DNA of 43,062 bases, taken from an uncultured Candidatus Peregrinibacteria bacterium. Lineage in GTDB: Bacteria; Patescibacteriota; Gracilibacteria; Peribacterales; Peribacteraceae. This document shows, piece after piece, positions 34,504 through 42,291 of this stretch; position 1 is the first letter of the stretch, and every line of letters begins with the position of its first letter. The stretch is taken from contig CALMES010000119.1 of assembly GCA_937863435.1 (NCBI GenBank), forward strand, positions 1 through 43,062, read 5' to 3'. The notes below the pieces were generated by a model. It saw nothing but the letters and a program-made list of their open reading frames with translations, searched no databases and was not told where the DNA came from. A program made the position numbers and the translations under genes.

Positions 34504-34806
34504 ATGAGCACACCAAGAGCAAACAAGGCATTTGATTTTCTGGCGACCAGAAACGTGTTTTCTGACAACTTGGAGCAATCCGATTGGGTATTTAACCTTA
34601 TGAATTTTCAGGACCATAAAGGCGATGAGGCGCTTTGCGCGTTGGCTGGGTTCTACCTTTATGTTGTAAAAAATGTAGATGGAGAGGAGAAACAAACGCG
34701 GGCTTTAAAATCCACATTCGCCCATGATCTTAACGGGGCTGCTGACGAGATGCTGTTACCTCGATCTTCCAGTTATGTTGAATATTTCGACCAAGAGTTT
34801 AACTAA
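34504..34806 (+). CDS. Hypothetical protein
   Basis: 100 residues from ATG 34504 (MSTPRANKAFDFLATRNVFS), preferred to a TTG 30 bases upstream that lies at the promoter itself. Mixed helices with LAGFYLYVVKNVDGEE in the middle. First gene of the accessory block. Not recognised. Confidence 0.55.
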   Translation: MSTPRANKAFDFLATRNVFSDNLEQSDWVFNLMNFQDHKGDEALCALAGFYLYVVKNVDGEEKQTRALKSTFAHDLNGAADEMLLPRSSSYVEYFDQEFN

Positions 34807-34819
34807 AAATCTCACGACA

Positions 34820-34963
34820 ATGTTATACTTAGTTTTATACTACAAAAAGCAGGTGCCTGGGTGCCAGAAACAGGAGGGGTTTTCAACACGAGAAAAAGCG
34901 CTCGCATGGCTGCAAACTTTCTGGGATGAGGTAGAATGGTACTCAATCGAACCACAGGTTTAA
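34820..34963 (+). CDS. Small protein
   Basis: 47 residues from ATG 34820 (MLYLVLYYKKQVPGCQKQEG), 13 bases after the previous stop. The rest (TREKALAWLQTFWDEVEWYS) is a helix. An upstream start overlapping the previous gene is less likely. Not recognised. Confidence 0.5.
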   Translation: MLYLVLYYKKQVPGCQKQEGFSTREKALAWLQTFWDEVEWYSIEPQV

Positions 34964-34971
34964 TAAAACTC

Positions 34972-35005
34972 ACAGCGGCTCTCGTCGCTGTTACTCCGAT
35001 GGAGT
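34972..35005. other. Pair of small hairpins
   Basis: ACAGCG/CGCTGT (34972-34991) and ACTCC/GGAGT (34993-35005) in the 105-base gap before the next gene. They may be RNA processing or control structures. No T-run follows. Confidence 0.35.
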
Positions 35006-35068
35006 CTGCCGCCTCGCTGAATATCACAGCGGGGATTTGGCAGTAAAAACAAGTAACAGCGAAAAAAT

Positions 35069-35479
35069 ATGAACATTAAAGAATTAGAACAGACGGTCAC
35101 TAAGTTGAAACAGGTCGAGGATCGTATCAGGAAAATCAGCAGCCAGATTGAGGCTGTTCTACGCGACAAAGTAATGTCTATTGATCTGACATTTAAAGTT
35201 GAAAAACACAAAGAGAGAAAAGCGACCACTAACCACGATGGTGATCTGGTGTTTTTTGATCCGTCAGAGTCATACAAAAAGTTATTCCAAAATTACCACT
35301 ACCCGAACATTGATAAGATTTTAGGTAGAGAGCCAAAGGAGAAAGAGGATGAGGTAAAACTGTCTGTAAACGACTCTATGTTCATTGAGATAATGACCAT
35401 TTTACTGAGACCTCTTGAAACAGAGCGCGAGGCTATTTTATTGAAGTTACAGGAGTCTGGTATTAAAATCGAGGAGTAA
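35069..35479 (+). CDS. Hypothetical coiled-coil protein
   Basis: 136 residues. The first 40 are a coiled coil (ELEQTVTKLKQVEDRIRKIS) and the last 35 a second helix. Its stop overlaps the methyltransferase start (TAATG), so it may be an accessory of that enzyme. No known motif. Confidence 0.55.
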   Translation: MNIKELEQTVTKLKQVEDRIRKISSQIEAVLRDKVMSIDLTFKVEKHKERKATTNHDGDLVFFDPSESYKKLFQNYHYPNIDKILGREPKEKEDEVKLSVNDSMFIEIMTILLRPLETEREAILLKLQESGIKIEE

Positions 35480-36357
35480 TGATAAATATCCAGACAGAGA
35501 GCTATTTTTCAGGCGCCGGACTTATGAACATAGGCATCGAGCAGGCCGGGATAAAAATTAACCGGTCCTACGAAATTGATCCTGCTTGCTGCAAAGTACA
35601 GCAAAAGAATTTTCCGGGAACGGAGGTGATTAAAATCGACATCTCACAAAAATTGGTAGGTGAACGCGACACAGATGTGATGCTCTTTACATATCCATGC
35701 ACCAAATACAGCACTATTGCTGATATTCACGGCACGCGCACCGGGGATGAGTATTTCTTACATGCGTTCCGACACATGGCAATAAAGCAGCCTGAGATTT
35801 TCGTCATTGAGAATGTGCCAGGCATGAAAGCGTTTCCGGTAGTAATGGAGGCCATGACAAAGTTACCAGGGTATTACGTTACCACGTTTTGCCCGATTAA
35901 AGCTGAAACATGGCTACCTCAGCGCCGTGATCGTTTGATAATTATCGGCAGTAAAAAACACTTTTCATTCCGCGAACCGTCTCAGGACCGCCGAGTTAAG
36001 TTGAGTGATATTATCGAGGATAATCCTCGCATAACCTTGCCGTCAGCAATTCGCGAACGCATGAACGGTATGTACCGTGATTTGCCCATCATTTCTGATC
36101 CAGAACGTGACGACATAGCGCCTACGGCGGTTGCGCATTATGCCAAAGATAAGTCTACGAGACTACTCAGAGATAAACGTTATCCAATGGGAGTGCGACC
36201 GTACTCTGTGCGTGAATTTGCAAGGCTACAGGGCGTCCCGGATTGGTTTCAGTTCGATTGCTCAGATACTGACGCATACAAAGCAATAGGTAACGGAGTG
36301 GCTGTTCCGGTTGGGCGATGGATTGGAACAGAAATAATGAGATATTTTAGCAAATAA
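35479..36357 (+). CDS. DNA cytosine-C5 methyltransferase
   Basis: 292 residues. Motif I FSGAG (10-14), motif IV TYPCTKYS with catalytic Cys74, motif VI ENV (111-113), motif VIII QRRDR (148-152), a short target region, motif IX-like SVREFARLQGVPDWF, and motif X GNGVAVPV (271-278). It would place methyl groups on cytosine C5 to protect phage DNA from host restriction; no nuclease partner is seen beside it, so it acts alone. Small for the family (usually 330 or more), mostly through a short recognition domain. Confidence 0.9.
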   Translation: MINIQTESYFSGAGLMNIGIEQAGIKINRSYEIDPACCKVQQKNFPGTEVIKIDISQKLVGERDTDVMLFTYPCTKYSTIADIHGTRTGDEYFLHAFRHMAIKQPEIFVIENVPGMKAFPVVMEAMTKLPGYYVTTFCPIKAETWLPQRRDRLIIIGSKKHFSFREPSQDRRVKLSDIIEDNPRITLPSAIRERMNGMYRDLPIISDPERDDIAPTAVAHYAKDKSTRLLRDKRYPMGVRPYSVREFARLQGVPDWFQFDCSDTDAYKAIGNGVAVPVGRWIGTEIMRYFSK

Positions 36358-36368
36358 CACACCAAAAT

Positions 36369-36641
36369 ATGAAACGAACAATAACGCACGTCACTAAGAC
36401 GACTGAGGAGGTTGAGGTAAACCTGCCCTACTTCTCAAAAGACAAAAACGGAAACCTGTATAAGGTCGTGAGCGAGGAGAAAACGGTAGCCGTTCAAAAC
36501 TCGAATTACGTCACATCTATTCAGGTATACGAGGGTATCCGCAAAGATGTGGCCTTTGAGCCAGAATGTGAGCAGATTGATGAGTCGGAGTTTAAACAAC
36601 AATTTGAAAAGGTTCTCGGATTCTTGGCCGCTGAAATCTAA
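36369..36641 (+). CDS. Hypothetical small protein
   Basis: 90 residues, a strand-rich start (TITHVTKTTEEVEVNLPYFS) and an acidic helical end. Its final A is the A of the next ATG. Not recognised. Confidence 0.55.
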   Translation: MKRTITHVTKTTEEVEVNLPYFSKDKNGNLYKVVSEEKTVAVQNSNYVTSIQVYEGIRKDVAFEPECEQIDESEFKQQFEKVLGFLAAEI

Positions 36642-37183
36642 TGAGCGCACACCTAATGCAATTAAAATGCCTCTGGCTGGAGGTTGAGTTCTATCGTACA
36701 GGTCGCACACCGTTTGACCTATTCGGGCACGGCCTGTACGAGTGGCTCAATGATCCTACCAGACCGAGGTATTACCATTTAACCAAACACCTTAAAAAAC
36801 GAAAACCCATGTTAAACGAGTTAGCGAATGAAATCTACAAAAACGCTGTAGATAAAGGTTTCTATGAGAACGGAGCCGCAACAAATGTAGGTGAGAGAAT
36901 GGCTCTCATTCACTCGGAAGTATCGGAGGCTCTGGAAGCCGACCGTAAAAAAAAGTATGCCGGCAATGAGGTTGCAATGCTGGTAAACCAAATCAGCAAC
37001 CCGAAAGAGTTTGAACAGCGGTTCAGAGAGACTGTGAAGGACACACACGAGGACGAACTGGCCGACGTAATTATCCGGGCGCTGGATCATGCAGCCTTTA
37101 AAGGTATTGACATTGACGCTCACGTAAGAGCTAAAATGCGCTTCAATTCAATGAGAGAATATAAGCACGGAAAAGCCTATTAG
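36641..37183 (+). CDS. MazG-like nucleotide pyrophosphohydrolase with N-terminal extension
   Basis: 180 residues. From Met57 (MLNELANEIYKNAVDKGFYE) it has the all-alpha NTP-PPase pattern: ALIHSEVSEALEADR (metal-binding EExxE-type) and later EDELADVIIRALDHA (ExxD). These hydrolyse non-canonical or signalling nucleotides, and phage copies are thought to adjust host alarmone or nucleotide pools. Residues 1-56 (LWLEVEFYRTGRTPFDLFGH) are not part of the family; ATG 36809 could be the real enzyme start with a small gene fused or overlapping before it. Confidence 0.7.
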   Translation: MSAHLMQLKCLWLEVEFYRTGRTPFDLFGHGLYEWLNDPTRPRYYHLTKHLKKRKPMLNELANEIYKNAVDKGFYENGAATNVGERMALIHSEVSEALEADRKKKYAGNEVAMLVNQISNPKEFEQRFRETVKDTHEDELADVIIRALDHAAFKGIDIDAHVRAKMRFNSMREYKHGKAY

Positions 37184-37184
37184 T

Positions 37185-37892
37185 GTGCAGCAGCCCATTT
37201 CTATGAACTTCGCAACCTACCCGGGCGAGGGCAGGATCGAAACGCTACACGACGCGGTAAAGTCTGTGATTAACCAGGTTGACATTGTACGCATTTATTG
37301 GAACCGGTATAGCATCTACCAGTTACCAGATTGGGCACACCACCGAAAAATCAGCAACATGGTTGGCGGTGCAGACCTGACCGATAACGGTAAATTTCGG
37401 TTTGTGGAGGACTGTTACTATGGAGAGCTGTACCTCACCGGTGACGACGACATTATCTACCCGCCAAATTACGCAGCCATGACCCGCGAGTGGTTGATGA
37501 GGTACCCGGTGGTGTGTTACCACGGGCGCATCCTGAACGATACGGAGCTGGCCGGTGAGTCCTATTACAAAGGAGGGCACTACGTTTACTCATTCGTCAA
37601 CACGTTTCTGGATGGTCGCATGGTTGACGTGCCAGGTACCGGCGTAATGGGTTTCCGTACCGACAAGTTCAGGCCGGTGAAGTTGTGGCGGCGCGAGCCT
37701 AAAAAAATGGCTGATCTAATCATGGGACTGCAGTGTGCCGAGGACCGGGTTAAAATCTGGTGCGCTCCGCATGCTCAGGGGTGGATCAGGCCGAATGACT
37801 ACCGGCACCGGCAAAGCATCGCCATTGAAGCGCAGAACCTCGACCAGTCGAAGCACTGCGAGATTGTTAAACGAATTTTGTTGTTAAAATGA
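37185..37892 (+). CDS. Glycosyltransferase-like protein
   Basis: 235 residues with a GTG start; an ATG at 37203 would remove part of the first strand (ISMNFATYPG). YLTGDDDIIYPP (DDD 87-89) is a clear metal/nucleotide-sugar motif, and GRMVDVPGTGVMGFRTDKF with AEDRVKIWC fits the acceptor side of family 2 enzymes. It is the third transferase of the phage, away from the other two. Substrate unknown. Overlaps the next gene by four bases. Confidence 0.75.
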   Translation: MQQPISMNFATYPGEGRIETLHDAVKSVINQVDIVRIYWNRYSIYQLPDWAHHRKISNMVGGADLTDNGKFRFVEDCYYGELYLTGDDDIIYPPNYAAMTREWLMRYPVVCYHGRILNDTELAGESYYKGGHYVYSFVNTFLDGRMVDVPGTGVMGFRTDKFRPVKLWRREPKKMADLIMGLQCAEDRVKIWCAPHAQGWIRPNDYRHRQSIAIEAQNLDQSKHCEIVKRILLLK

Positions 37893-38266
37893 AAAAACAT
37901 GTAAGATGCGCCGATTTTCTGAAAAGGATAGCCGAGGACTTTAACGTATCTACATTCATGGAGTACACCCTGAAACTACCAGCAGATAAAAGAGAAATCA
38001 AAAATTTTACACGAGGAGTCGCTCACCAGGTTAGGATTTTTGACGGCAAAACGGAAAACGATTACATGATCTCTCAAAGTGTGCGAGACGATTTTTCTCT
38101 CGCCAAAGGAACGGAACTGAGATGGACCGGATTAAAACCGCTTGGTAAACTAATTCACGAGACAGGCGCGGAGGTTATAGGAGAAAAATGTCGAATCTGT
38201 GAGGGCGGTGGCTGGACGAGTGAGGGTATGCGATACACTTACGGCGACATCTATTGTGAGGAGTAA
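37889..38266 (+). CDS. Hypothetical protein with cysteine-rich end
   Basis: 125 residues. A helical start (CADFLKRIAEDFNVSTFMEY), a beta middle, and CRICEGGGW...YCEE at the end that could bind zinc. Starts inside the glycosyltransferase stop. Not recognised. Confidence 0.55.
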   Translation: MKKHVRCADFLKRIAEDFNVSTFMEYTLKLPADKREIKNFTRGVAHQVRIFDGKTENDYMISQSVRDDFSLAKGTELRWTGLKPLGKLIHETGAEVIGEKCRICEGGGWTSEGMRYTYGDIYCEE

Positions 38267-38280
38267 TTAAATAATTTATT

Positions 38281-38288
38281 TATATTTG
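38281..38288 (+). promoter_or_regulatory. AT-rich promoter abutting a start codon
   Basis: TATATTTG, four bases, then ATG at 38293. RNA synthesis from such an element begins a few bases downstream, so the transcript would be nearly or fully leaderless. The upstream AT block repeats that before 42594. Confidence 0.5.
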
Positions 38289-38292
38289 CCTT

Positions 38293-38565
38293 ATGAAAAA
38301 AGTAAAAATCAAAAAAGCAACGATGTGGAACCAGGAGGTAACAGCACCTAAACCAGAGGTTCGCGCGACGTTCTATAACGTCGGCTGGCTTGTGCTTATG
38401 CTTTATCTCGCGCTGGAGCACCACTGGATCACATTCTGGTTATTCATGCTCGCATGCCCTGCATTTGTTCATTTCTGGCGCTGGCGCAACGATAAAAAAG
38501 AACTCGTAGCCCGTCACAATGCTAACCTGGTAAAACACGGATTACTCCATGAGTCAGATCAATAA
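38293..38565 (+). CDS. Membrane protein
   Basis: 90 residues with a basic start (MKKVKIKKATMW), two close hydrophobic segments (GWLVLMLYLAL and WITFWLFMLACPAFVHFW), and a charged end. It could act at the inner membrane, for example in exclusion of other phages; no motif supports a precise role. Overlaps the next gene by 17 bases. Confidence 0.6.
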   Translation: MKKVKIKKATMWNQEVTAPKPEVRATFYNVGWLVLMLYLALEHHWITFWLFMLACPAFVHFWRWRNDKKELVARHNANLVKHGLLHESDQ

Positions 38566-38878
38566 CGAGGCAGGCTCAGTGTTTCCGAATGAGACACCAG
38601 CTACAGTAACAGAACGCGGCAGCGATACCCGGTACTCCCGTCAGGAGAGACGTAAAAAAGCGTTTGTGATCCTGAACGAGAATAACGGTAAATTCATTAA
38701 GCACCAGATCGAGCAAAAAGGAGCTCGCAAAGTGCTGAGGTTTTATGACGTTGAACTGGAGGAGGCGACTACTTACGCATTCAAGGACATTGCCGAGATC
38801 ATGGGTTACATAAACCGGCAAAACCTCACGTATAAGCTGTGTTATCTGGATGCGAGAGGTAAACGGCAGGTAAGATAA
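38549..38878 (+). CDS. Hypothetical basic protein
   Basis: 109 residues. A disordered start, a basic segment (RYSRQERRKKAFVILNENNG), and AFKDIAEIMGYINRQNLTYK, which could be a helix-turn-helix-like end. Not recognised. Confidence 0.5.
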   Translation: MSQINNEAGSVFPNETPATVTERGSDTRYSRQERRKKAFVILNENNGKFIKHQIEQKGARKVLRFYDVELEEATTYAFKDIAEIMGYINRQNLTYKLCYLDARGKRQVR

Positions 38879-38883
38879 AATAC

Positions 38884-39029
38884 TGGGTGCAATCAGTGGC
38901 GACTGGTTTACCCTGGGAGGCAAAAGCAATCATTAAGTTACGCGACTTACTTATTTACCGGATAGGAGTAACGACCTTGTAAAACGTGTAAAGAGCCGGT
39001 GAACTGTGAGTAGCCTCCCAAAGCAATTA
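38884..39029. ncRNA. Structured non-coding stretch upstream of tRNA-like element
   Basis: No ORF. AATCAGT-GGCG-ACTGGTT inside GGGT/ACCC makes a hairpin (38884-38913). TGGGAGGC (38914-38921) can pair with GCCTCCCA (39013-39020) over 90 bases, and AAAGCAAT recurs just after each arm. This looks like a folded RNA, but I cannot assign it to a known class. Confidence 0.35.
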
Positions 39030-39105
39030 GGCATCGAGCGTCGATGGAATGACGCAGCAACGACTCCAATCTAACGGGTTCAGGGTTCGAGTCCCTGAGA
39101 TGCCA
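39030..39105 (+). tRNA. tRNA-like gene with non-canonical anticodon arm
   Basis: GGCATC (39030-39035) pairs with GATGCC (39099-39104), with A as the next base. GCGTC/GACGC with a loop containing GG forms a D-arm (39038-39055). CAGGG-TTCGAGT-CCCTG (39081-39097) is a perfect T-arm. The 25 bases between do not form a 5-pair, 7-base-loop anticodon arm: the best stem, GACTC/GGGTT, has a 9-base loop and leaves no variable region. No CCA is encoded. So either a damaged tRNA, a decoy, or an unusual tRNA. I give no isotype. Confidence 0.5.
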
Positions 39106-39121
39106 CTAAAAATACACAACT

Positions 39122-39490
39122 ATGGAAGCAGATGAGCAAGAGTGCCAAACTAAAGCGAAATGGCGTTTTATTCTTGGTGGTTTAACAGACACGGACAGGC
39201 ATAAGTCCCGCGTCAAAATCATTAAAAGACGGATGCGTAACGCACGTCGCAGCGGGTTATACGTTGACCCGATCAAAAATTTAACCAGACGACTGGCGTT
39301 AGCCCTGACGATTGGATTTTTTCTAACCGCCTGTACAAAAGAGTGGAGTTGTGTCACGGAGGTACACACCAGTGACTTTCAAGGTAACGAGTACGTTATC
39401 GAAACCGAAACTACATTTCACGGTACTACTGCTGAGAAAAACGACCTGGAGGCAACCAGTACCCCGGATAAAACCATAGAGTGCCATTAA
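39122..39490 (+). CDS. Lipoprotein-like protein
   Basis: 122 residues. A charged stretch of about 60 residues precedes RRLALALTIGFFLTACTKEW, a hydrophobic segment with a lipobox (LTAC). If the first ATG is used, the long N-region is unusual for a lipoprotein; an internal ATG (MRNARRSGLY, about residue 38) would give a normal one. The mature part is beta-like and hydrophilic. A phage lipoprotein may block superinfection or work in lysis. Confidence 0.55.
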   Translation: MEADEQECQTKAKWRFILGGLTDTDRHKSRVKIIKRRMRNARRSGLYVDPIKNLTRRLALALTIGFFLTACTKEWSCVTEVHTSDFQGNEYVIETETTFHGTTAEKNDLEATSTPDKTIECH

Positions 39491-39491
39491 T

Positions 39492-39686
39492 ATGAGTTAC
39501 GATAGAACTGGTAGGCCGGAAAACTTCGACATTTATAAGGTTATAAATGATCTTACGGGTAGCACGATGAGCATTGACGATGCTGTAGAGTCAAATTATC
39601 CAGGTATGGAATGGACCGACCTCACCACCGAGAACCCGCCATATTGCCTATCTGCTGTTATAGGTAGGGCTTCTCACAAAACTTAA
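39492..39686 (+). CDS. Hypothetical small protein
   Basis: 64 residues (MSYDRTGRPENFDIYKVIND...), acidic, one base after the lipoprotein stop. No motif. Not recognised. Confidence 0.5.
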   Translation: MSYDRTGRPENFDIYKVINDLTGSTMSIDDAVESNYPGMEWTDLTTENPPYCLSAVIGRASHKT

Positions 39687-39692
39687 ATAGAA

Positions 39693-39875
39693 ATGAAAAA
39701 TATGGAATTTACCCATTATTGGGTTAGCGGATTTGGATGGGAAAATACAATTTACCAACCAGAAGATTTTGTAACAGTTGAAGAAATGGGATTCAATGAT
39801 GTTGATGGTCATATATTCTTAGGAATAAATGAGAAAGGTGGTAAACATATTTTGAAAGGTGTATATGTTTCTTAG
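39693..39875 (+). CDS. Hypothetical small protein
   Basis: 60 residues (MKNMEFTHYWVSGFGWENTI...), six bases after the previous stop. Codon use is distinctly AT-richer than the neighbours, suggesting recent gain. A longer frame overlaps its end. Not recognised. Confidence 0.5.
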   Translation: MKNMEFTHYWVSGFGWENTIYQPEDFVTVEEMGFNDVDGHIFLGINEKGGKHILKGVYVS

Positions 39876-40080
39876 CCTTACCTATAACGGGCAAGTGCTT
39901 GTGTCCGTCGTATCGATGCTGGCCGACTTTGTGGCTTGCGCCTGCACTGTCAATGAAATAAAGGCCGAGTATGCCAGACAGCGAGAACTTAAAATTTGCG
40001 TCACCAGTCCTAAACTCGTGGCCCTTCACCGTAAGTTACATTACCAGGTTGGTAAAGTGGCTAATAAGAAGTATTTTTGA
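39865..40080 (+). CDS. Hypothetical protein with hydrophobic start
   Basis: 71 residues from ATG 39865, overlapping the previous gene by 11 bases. A weakly hydrophobic N-terminal part (VLVSVVSMLADFVACACTV) is followed by basic helices. Not recognised. It ends just before the small terminase gene. Confidence 0.45.
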   Translation: MFLSLTYNGQVLVSVVSMLADFVACACTVNEIKAEYARQRELKICVTSPKLVALHRKLHYQVGKVANKKYF

Positions 40081-40083
40081 TTT

Positions 40084-40584
40084 ATGGGAGCACCGGAAGG
40101 TAATCAGTTTTGGAAACTACGCTCGAAACACGGGCGCGATAAGATTTTTGAGTCACCAGAGATACTCTGGGAGGCTTGTACAGAGTATTTTGAGGCCACA
40201 GACGCACGTAAGTGGTGGAAAACCGAATTTCACGGCAAAGACGTTGAGGAGTGTAAGGTCCCCACAGACACACCATACACATTAACAGGCCTTTGGGTAT
40301 TTCTCGACATCGTTAAATCTACGTGGTATCAATACAAAGAGCATAAAGATTTTTCGACCATCGTTACACGTGTAGAACAGATTATTTATACCCAAAAATT
40401 TGAGGGCGCGGCGGTCGGGGCGTATAATTCCAATATCATTGCTCGTGATCTCGGTCTGAAAGATCAGCAGGACATTACCACCGGCGACAAGCCCATAACA
40501 CCTGAAATCATTATCAATCACATGAACACAGGCGTTGATCTCAAAAACGATGAGGCCGATGTCGACGGGGAGCAAGGGGCTTAA
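40084..40584 (+). CDS. Terminase small subunit
   Basis: 166 residues. MGAPEGNQFW and an N-terminal basic segment are typical of small terminases, and the LTGLWVFLDIVKSTWYQYKE region resembles the recognition helix part. It lies directly before the large subunit with a 26-base overlap. It binds the packaging start site and loads the large subunit. Confidence 0.8.
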   Translation: MGAPEGNQFWKLRSKHGRDKIFESPEILWEACTEYFEATDARKWWKTEFHGKDVEECKVPTDTPYTLTGLWVFLDIVKSTWYQYKEHKDFSTIVTRVEQIIYTQKFEGAAVGAYNSNIIARDLGLKDQQDITTGDKPITPEIIINHMNTGVDLKNDEADVDGEQGA

Positions 40585-41740
40585 TATCGATGTTACTCCG
40601 GTTTTCTGGGCCAACTACAGCGCGACTGAAAAGTGCATCATTAACCAGGGCGGTACCAGCAGCTCGAAAACCTATTCAATCATTCAGCTACTATTCATCA
40701 AAGCAGCAACCGTTCCGGGGCTTGTCATTACCGTGACTGGCGAGAGCATTCCGAACCTCAAGAAAGGAGCCTACAGGGATGCTCAGACGATCTATCAGCG
40801 TTCGCCTGATATGTCACGAGCTGTGAAGTTTTGGAACCAATCAGAGCGAATCATTTTCTTTCACAACGGGTCGCTGATTGAATTCATTTCAAACGTAGAT
40901 GAGCAGAGCGCAAAGAACGGTAAACGCGACATCCTGTTTGTGAATGAGGCCAACGGTGTTACCTGGCCGATATTTTTCCAGATGGCGATCAGAACCAGGG
41001 GCCAGATTTACATTGATTACAACCCTACCGCGCCGTTCTGGTGTCACGACAAACTCATAGGCACCAACCCGGACACAAACGACCTGAGCGCCACGATAAA
41101 GCTGCTCATCTCCGATCACCGGCATAACTCATTCCTGAGCGACGATGAGCACCGTAAAATAGAAGGGATAAAGGATAAAGAGATGTGGCGAGTGTATGCG
41201 CGTGGACTCACGGGCAACCTGGCTGGGCTCATCTATCCTAACTGGAAGGTGATACCGGACGCTGACTACCCGAAAGAGGGTGTGAAGTTTTACGGCGGTC
41301 TTGACTTTGGGTATACCAATGATCCTACTGCCGGGACAAAGATTTGCCAGGTTGCCGGGTCCATATTCCTGCACGAGCTCTGCTACGAGCCAGGGATTAG
41401 TGCCGTGAACCTAAAGCAGCTATTCTGGGCCAATGGCTTTACATCTGGCACGCCACTGTACTGCGAGCATGACCCAGACATTATCGCGCAGCTCCGCAGG
41501 TTGGGTGTGAACGCTCTCCCTGCTCACAAGGGAGCAGGCTCAATAAAGGCAGGTATACATAAGGTTAAAGAGTTTGACGTGTTCTACACTGAGAGCTCAC
41601 GTAACATCTACGAGGAGCGCCGCCGGTACATGTGGGAGAAAGACCCGGTAACGGGTAACGCGACAAATGAGCCTATCGACGATTTTAATCACCTCATGGA
41701 TGCAATCCGATACGGCATTTATACACACTTCTATAAATAA
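40559..41740 (+). CDS. terL: Terminase large subunit
   Basis: 393 residues from ATG 40559, chosen over 40535 because it lies closest to the family start. Walker A-like GGTSSSKT (31-38), Walker B DILFVNEAN (124-132), the nuclease-domain GLDFGYTND (Asp249), and the closing DDFNHLMDAIRYGI (nuclease acids) fit PBSX/SPP1-type enzymes. It cuts DNA and pumps it through the portal. The order TerS-TerL is normal; the portal that should follow is 2 kb away on the other strand. Confidence 0.92.
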   Translation: MSTGSKGLNIDVTPVFWANYSATEKCIINQGGTSSSKTYSIIQLLFIKAATVPGLVITVTGESIPNLKKGAYRDAQTIYQRSPDMSRAVKFWNQSERIIFFHNGSLIEFISNVDEQSAKNGKRDILFVNEANGVTWPIFFQMAIRTRGQIYIDYNPTAPFWCHDKLIGTNPDTNDLSATIKLLISDHRHNSFLSDDEHRKIEGIKDKEMWRVYARGLTGNLAGLIYPNWKVIPDADYPKEGVKFYGGLDFGYTNDPTAGTKICQVAGSIFLHELCYEPGISAVNLKQLFWANGFTSGTPLYCEHDPDIIAQLRRLGVNALPAHKGAGSIKAGIHKVKEFDVFYTESSRNIYEERRRYMWEKDPVTGNATNEPIDDFNHLMDAIRYGIYTHFYK

Positions 41741-41744
41741 TTTA

Positions 41745-41752
41745 TACATTCG
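41745..41752 (+). promoter_or_regulatory. AT-rich promoter abutting a start codon
   Basis: TACATTCG (one mismatch to TAnnTTTG) after TAAATAATTTA, four bases before ATG 41757. The same arrangement as at 38281, so the transcript would again be leaderless. Confidence 0.45.
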
Positions 41753-41756
41753 CCTC

Positions 41757-42011
41757 ATGGCATTTGACAAAGAGATCGGTCAGGAGATTGCTCGGCAGCT
41801 CCGTGGCACACGTAAAAAGCTGGCCGACGTTATGGGCGAGCTGTTCGGTAAAGAGTTCACACCGGTGCTACTGCAGGAGTATGAGTATGGTCTCGACGAT
41901 CTGGTGTTTATGTGCGATGAGTGCAAAAAGTGGCGACCAATCAGTGAGCAGTCTACTACAGGCATGGTGCGCTCGTGTGATCGGTGTTTTGATAGCGGAA
42001 TTTTAAACTAA
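41757..42011 (+). CDS. Small HTH-like and zinc-ribbon protein
   Basis: 84 residues from ATG 41757. GTRKKLADVMGELFGKEFTP and LLQEYEYG resemble an XRE-type helix-turn-helix, followed by CDEC...CDRC, a four-cysteine zinc site. The ORF upstream of this ATG overlaps terL in another frame and is rejected. This may be a late regulator or a packaging helper. It sits alone behind a promoter. Confidence 0.55.
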   Translation: MAFDKEIGQEIARQLRGTRKKLADVMGELFGKEFTPVLLQEYEYGLDDLVFMCDECKKWRPISEQSTTGMVRSCDRCFDSGILN

Positions 42012-42015
42012 GTAT

Positions 42016-42291
42016 ATGAACAAAAACGGCTTTATCTGGGCACTCCTGCTCATCAATTCAGTGTCAATCTGCCTGCTCAATTTTAAGGCGTGCAAAAATG
42101 AAACAGCACCAGATACACCTATCAACTACGAGCTATACAAGCACCGCTTCAATGAGCTGGAGGACCGGTTCGATACCCTGCAAAATCACTATAAATCTAT
42201 ATCCCATGAAATTACTAAAGACAGTATCGTTATTGTTAATGCTCCACGCAGCAAGCGTGACAGTATCCGCGCAGTCGTCAATCCCAGATAG
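42016..42291 (+). CDS. Inner-membrane spanin-like protein
   Basis: 91 residues. One N-terminal membrane segment (FIWALLLINSVSICLLNF) followed by a coiled coil (about 40-75), the form of an Rz-type i-spanin. A second envelope gene overlaps its end in another frame, as in Rz/Rz1 pairs. The assignment is by topology only. Confidence 0.55.
   Translation: MNKNGFIWALLLINSVSICLLNFKACKNETAPDTPINYELYKHRFNELEDRFDTLQNHYKSISHEITKDSIVIVNAPRSKRDSIRAVVNPR

Noticed and set aside
39030-39105. Amber suppressor tRNA (CTA) with recoded UAG
   Set aside because: CTA can be read in the loop but the stem does not form, and UAG is used as a normal stop at several gene ends (for example 8628, 31713, 37183).
38884-39105. 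Group I intron in a tRNA
   Set aside because: The structured stretch is too short and I could not find the conserved P3-P7 core or exon pairing.
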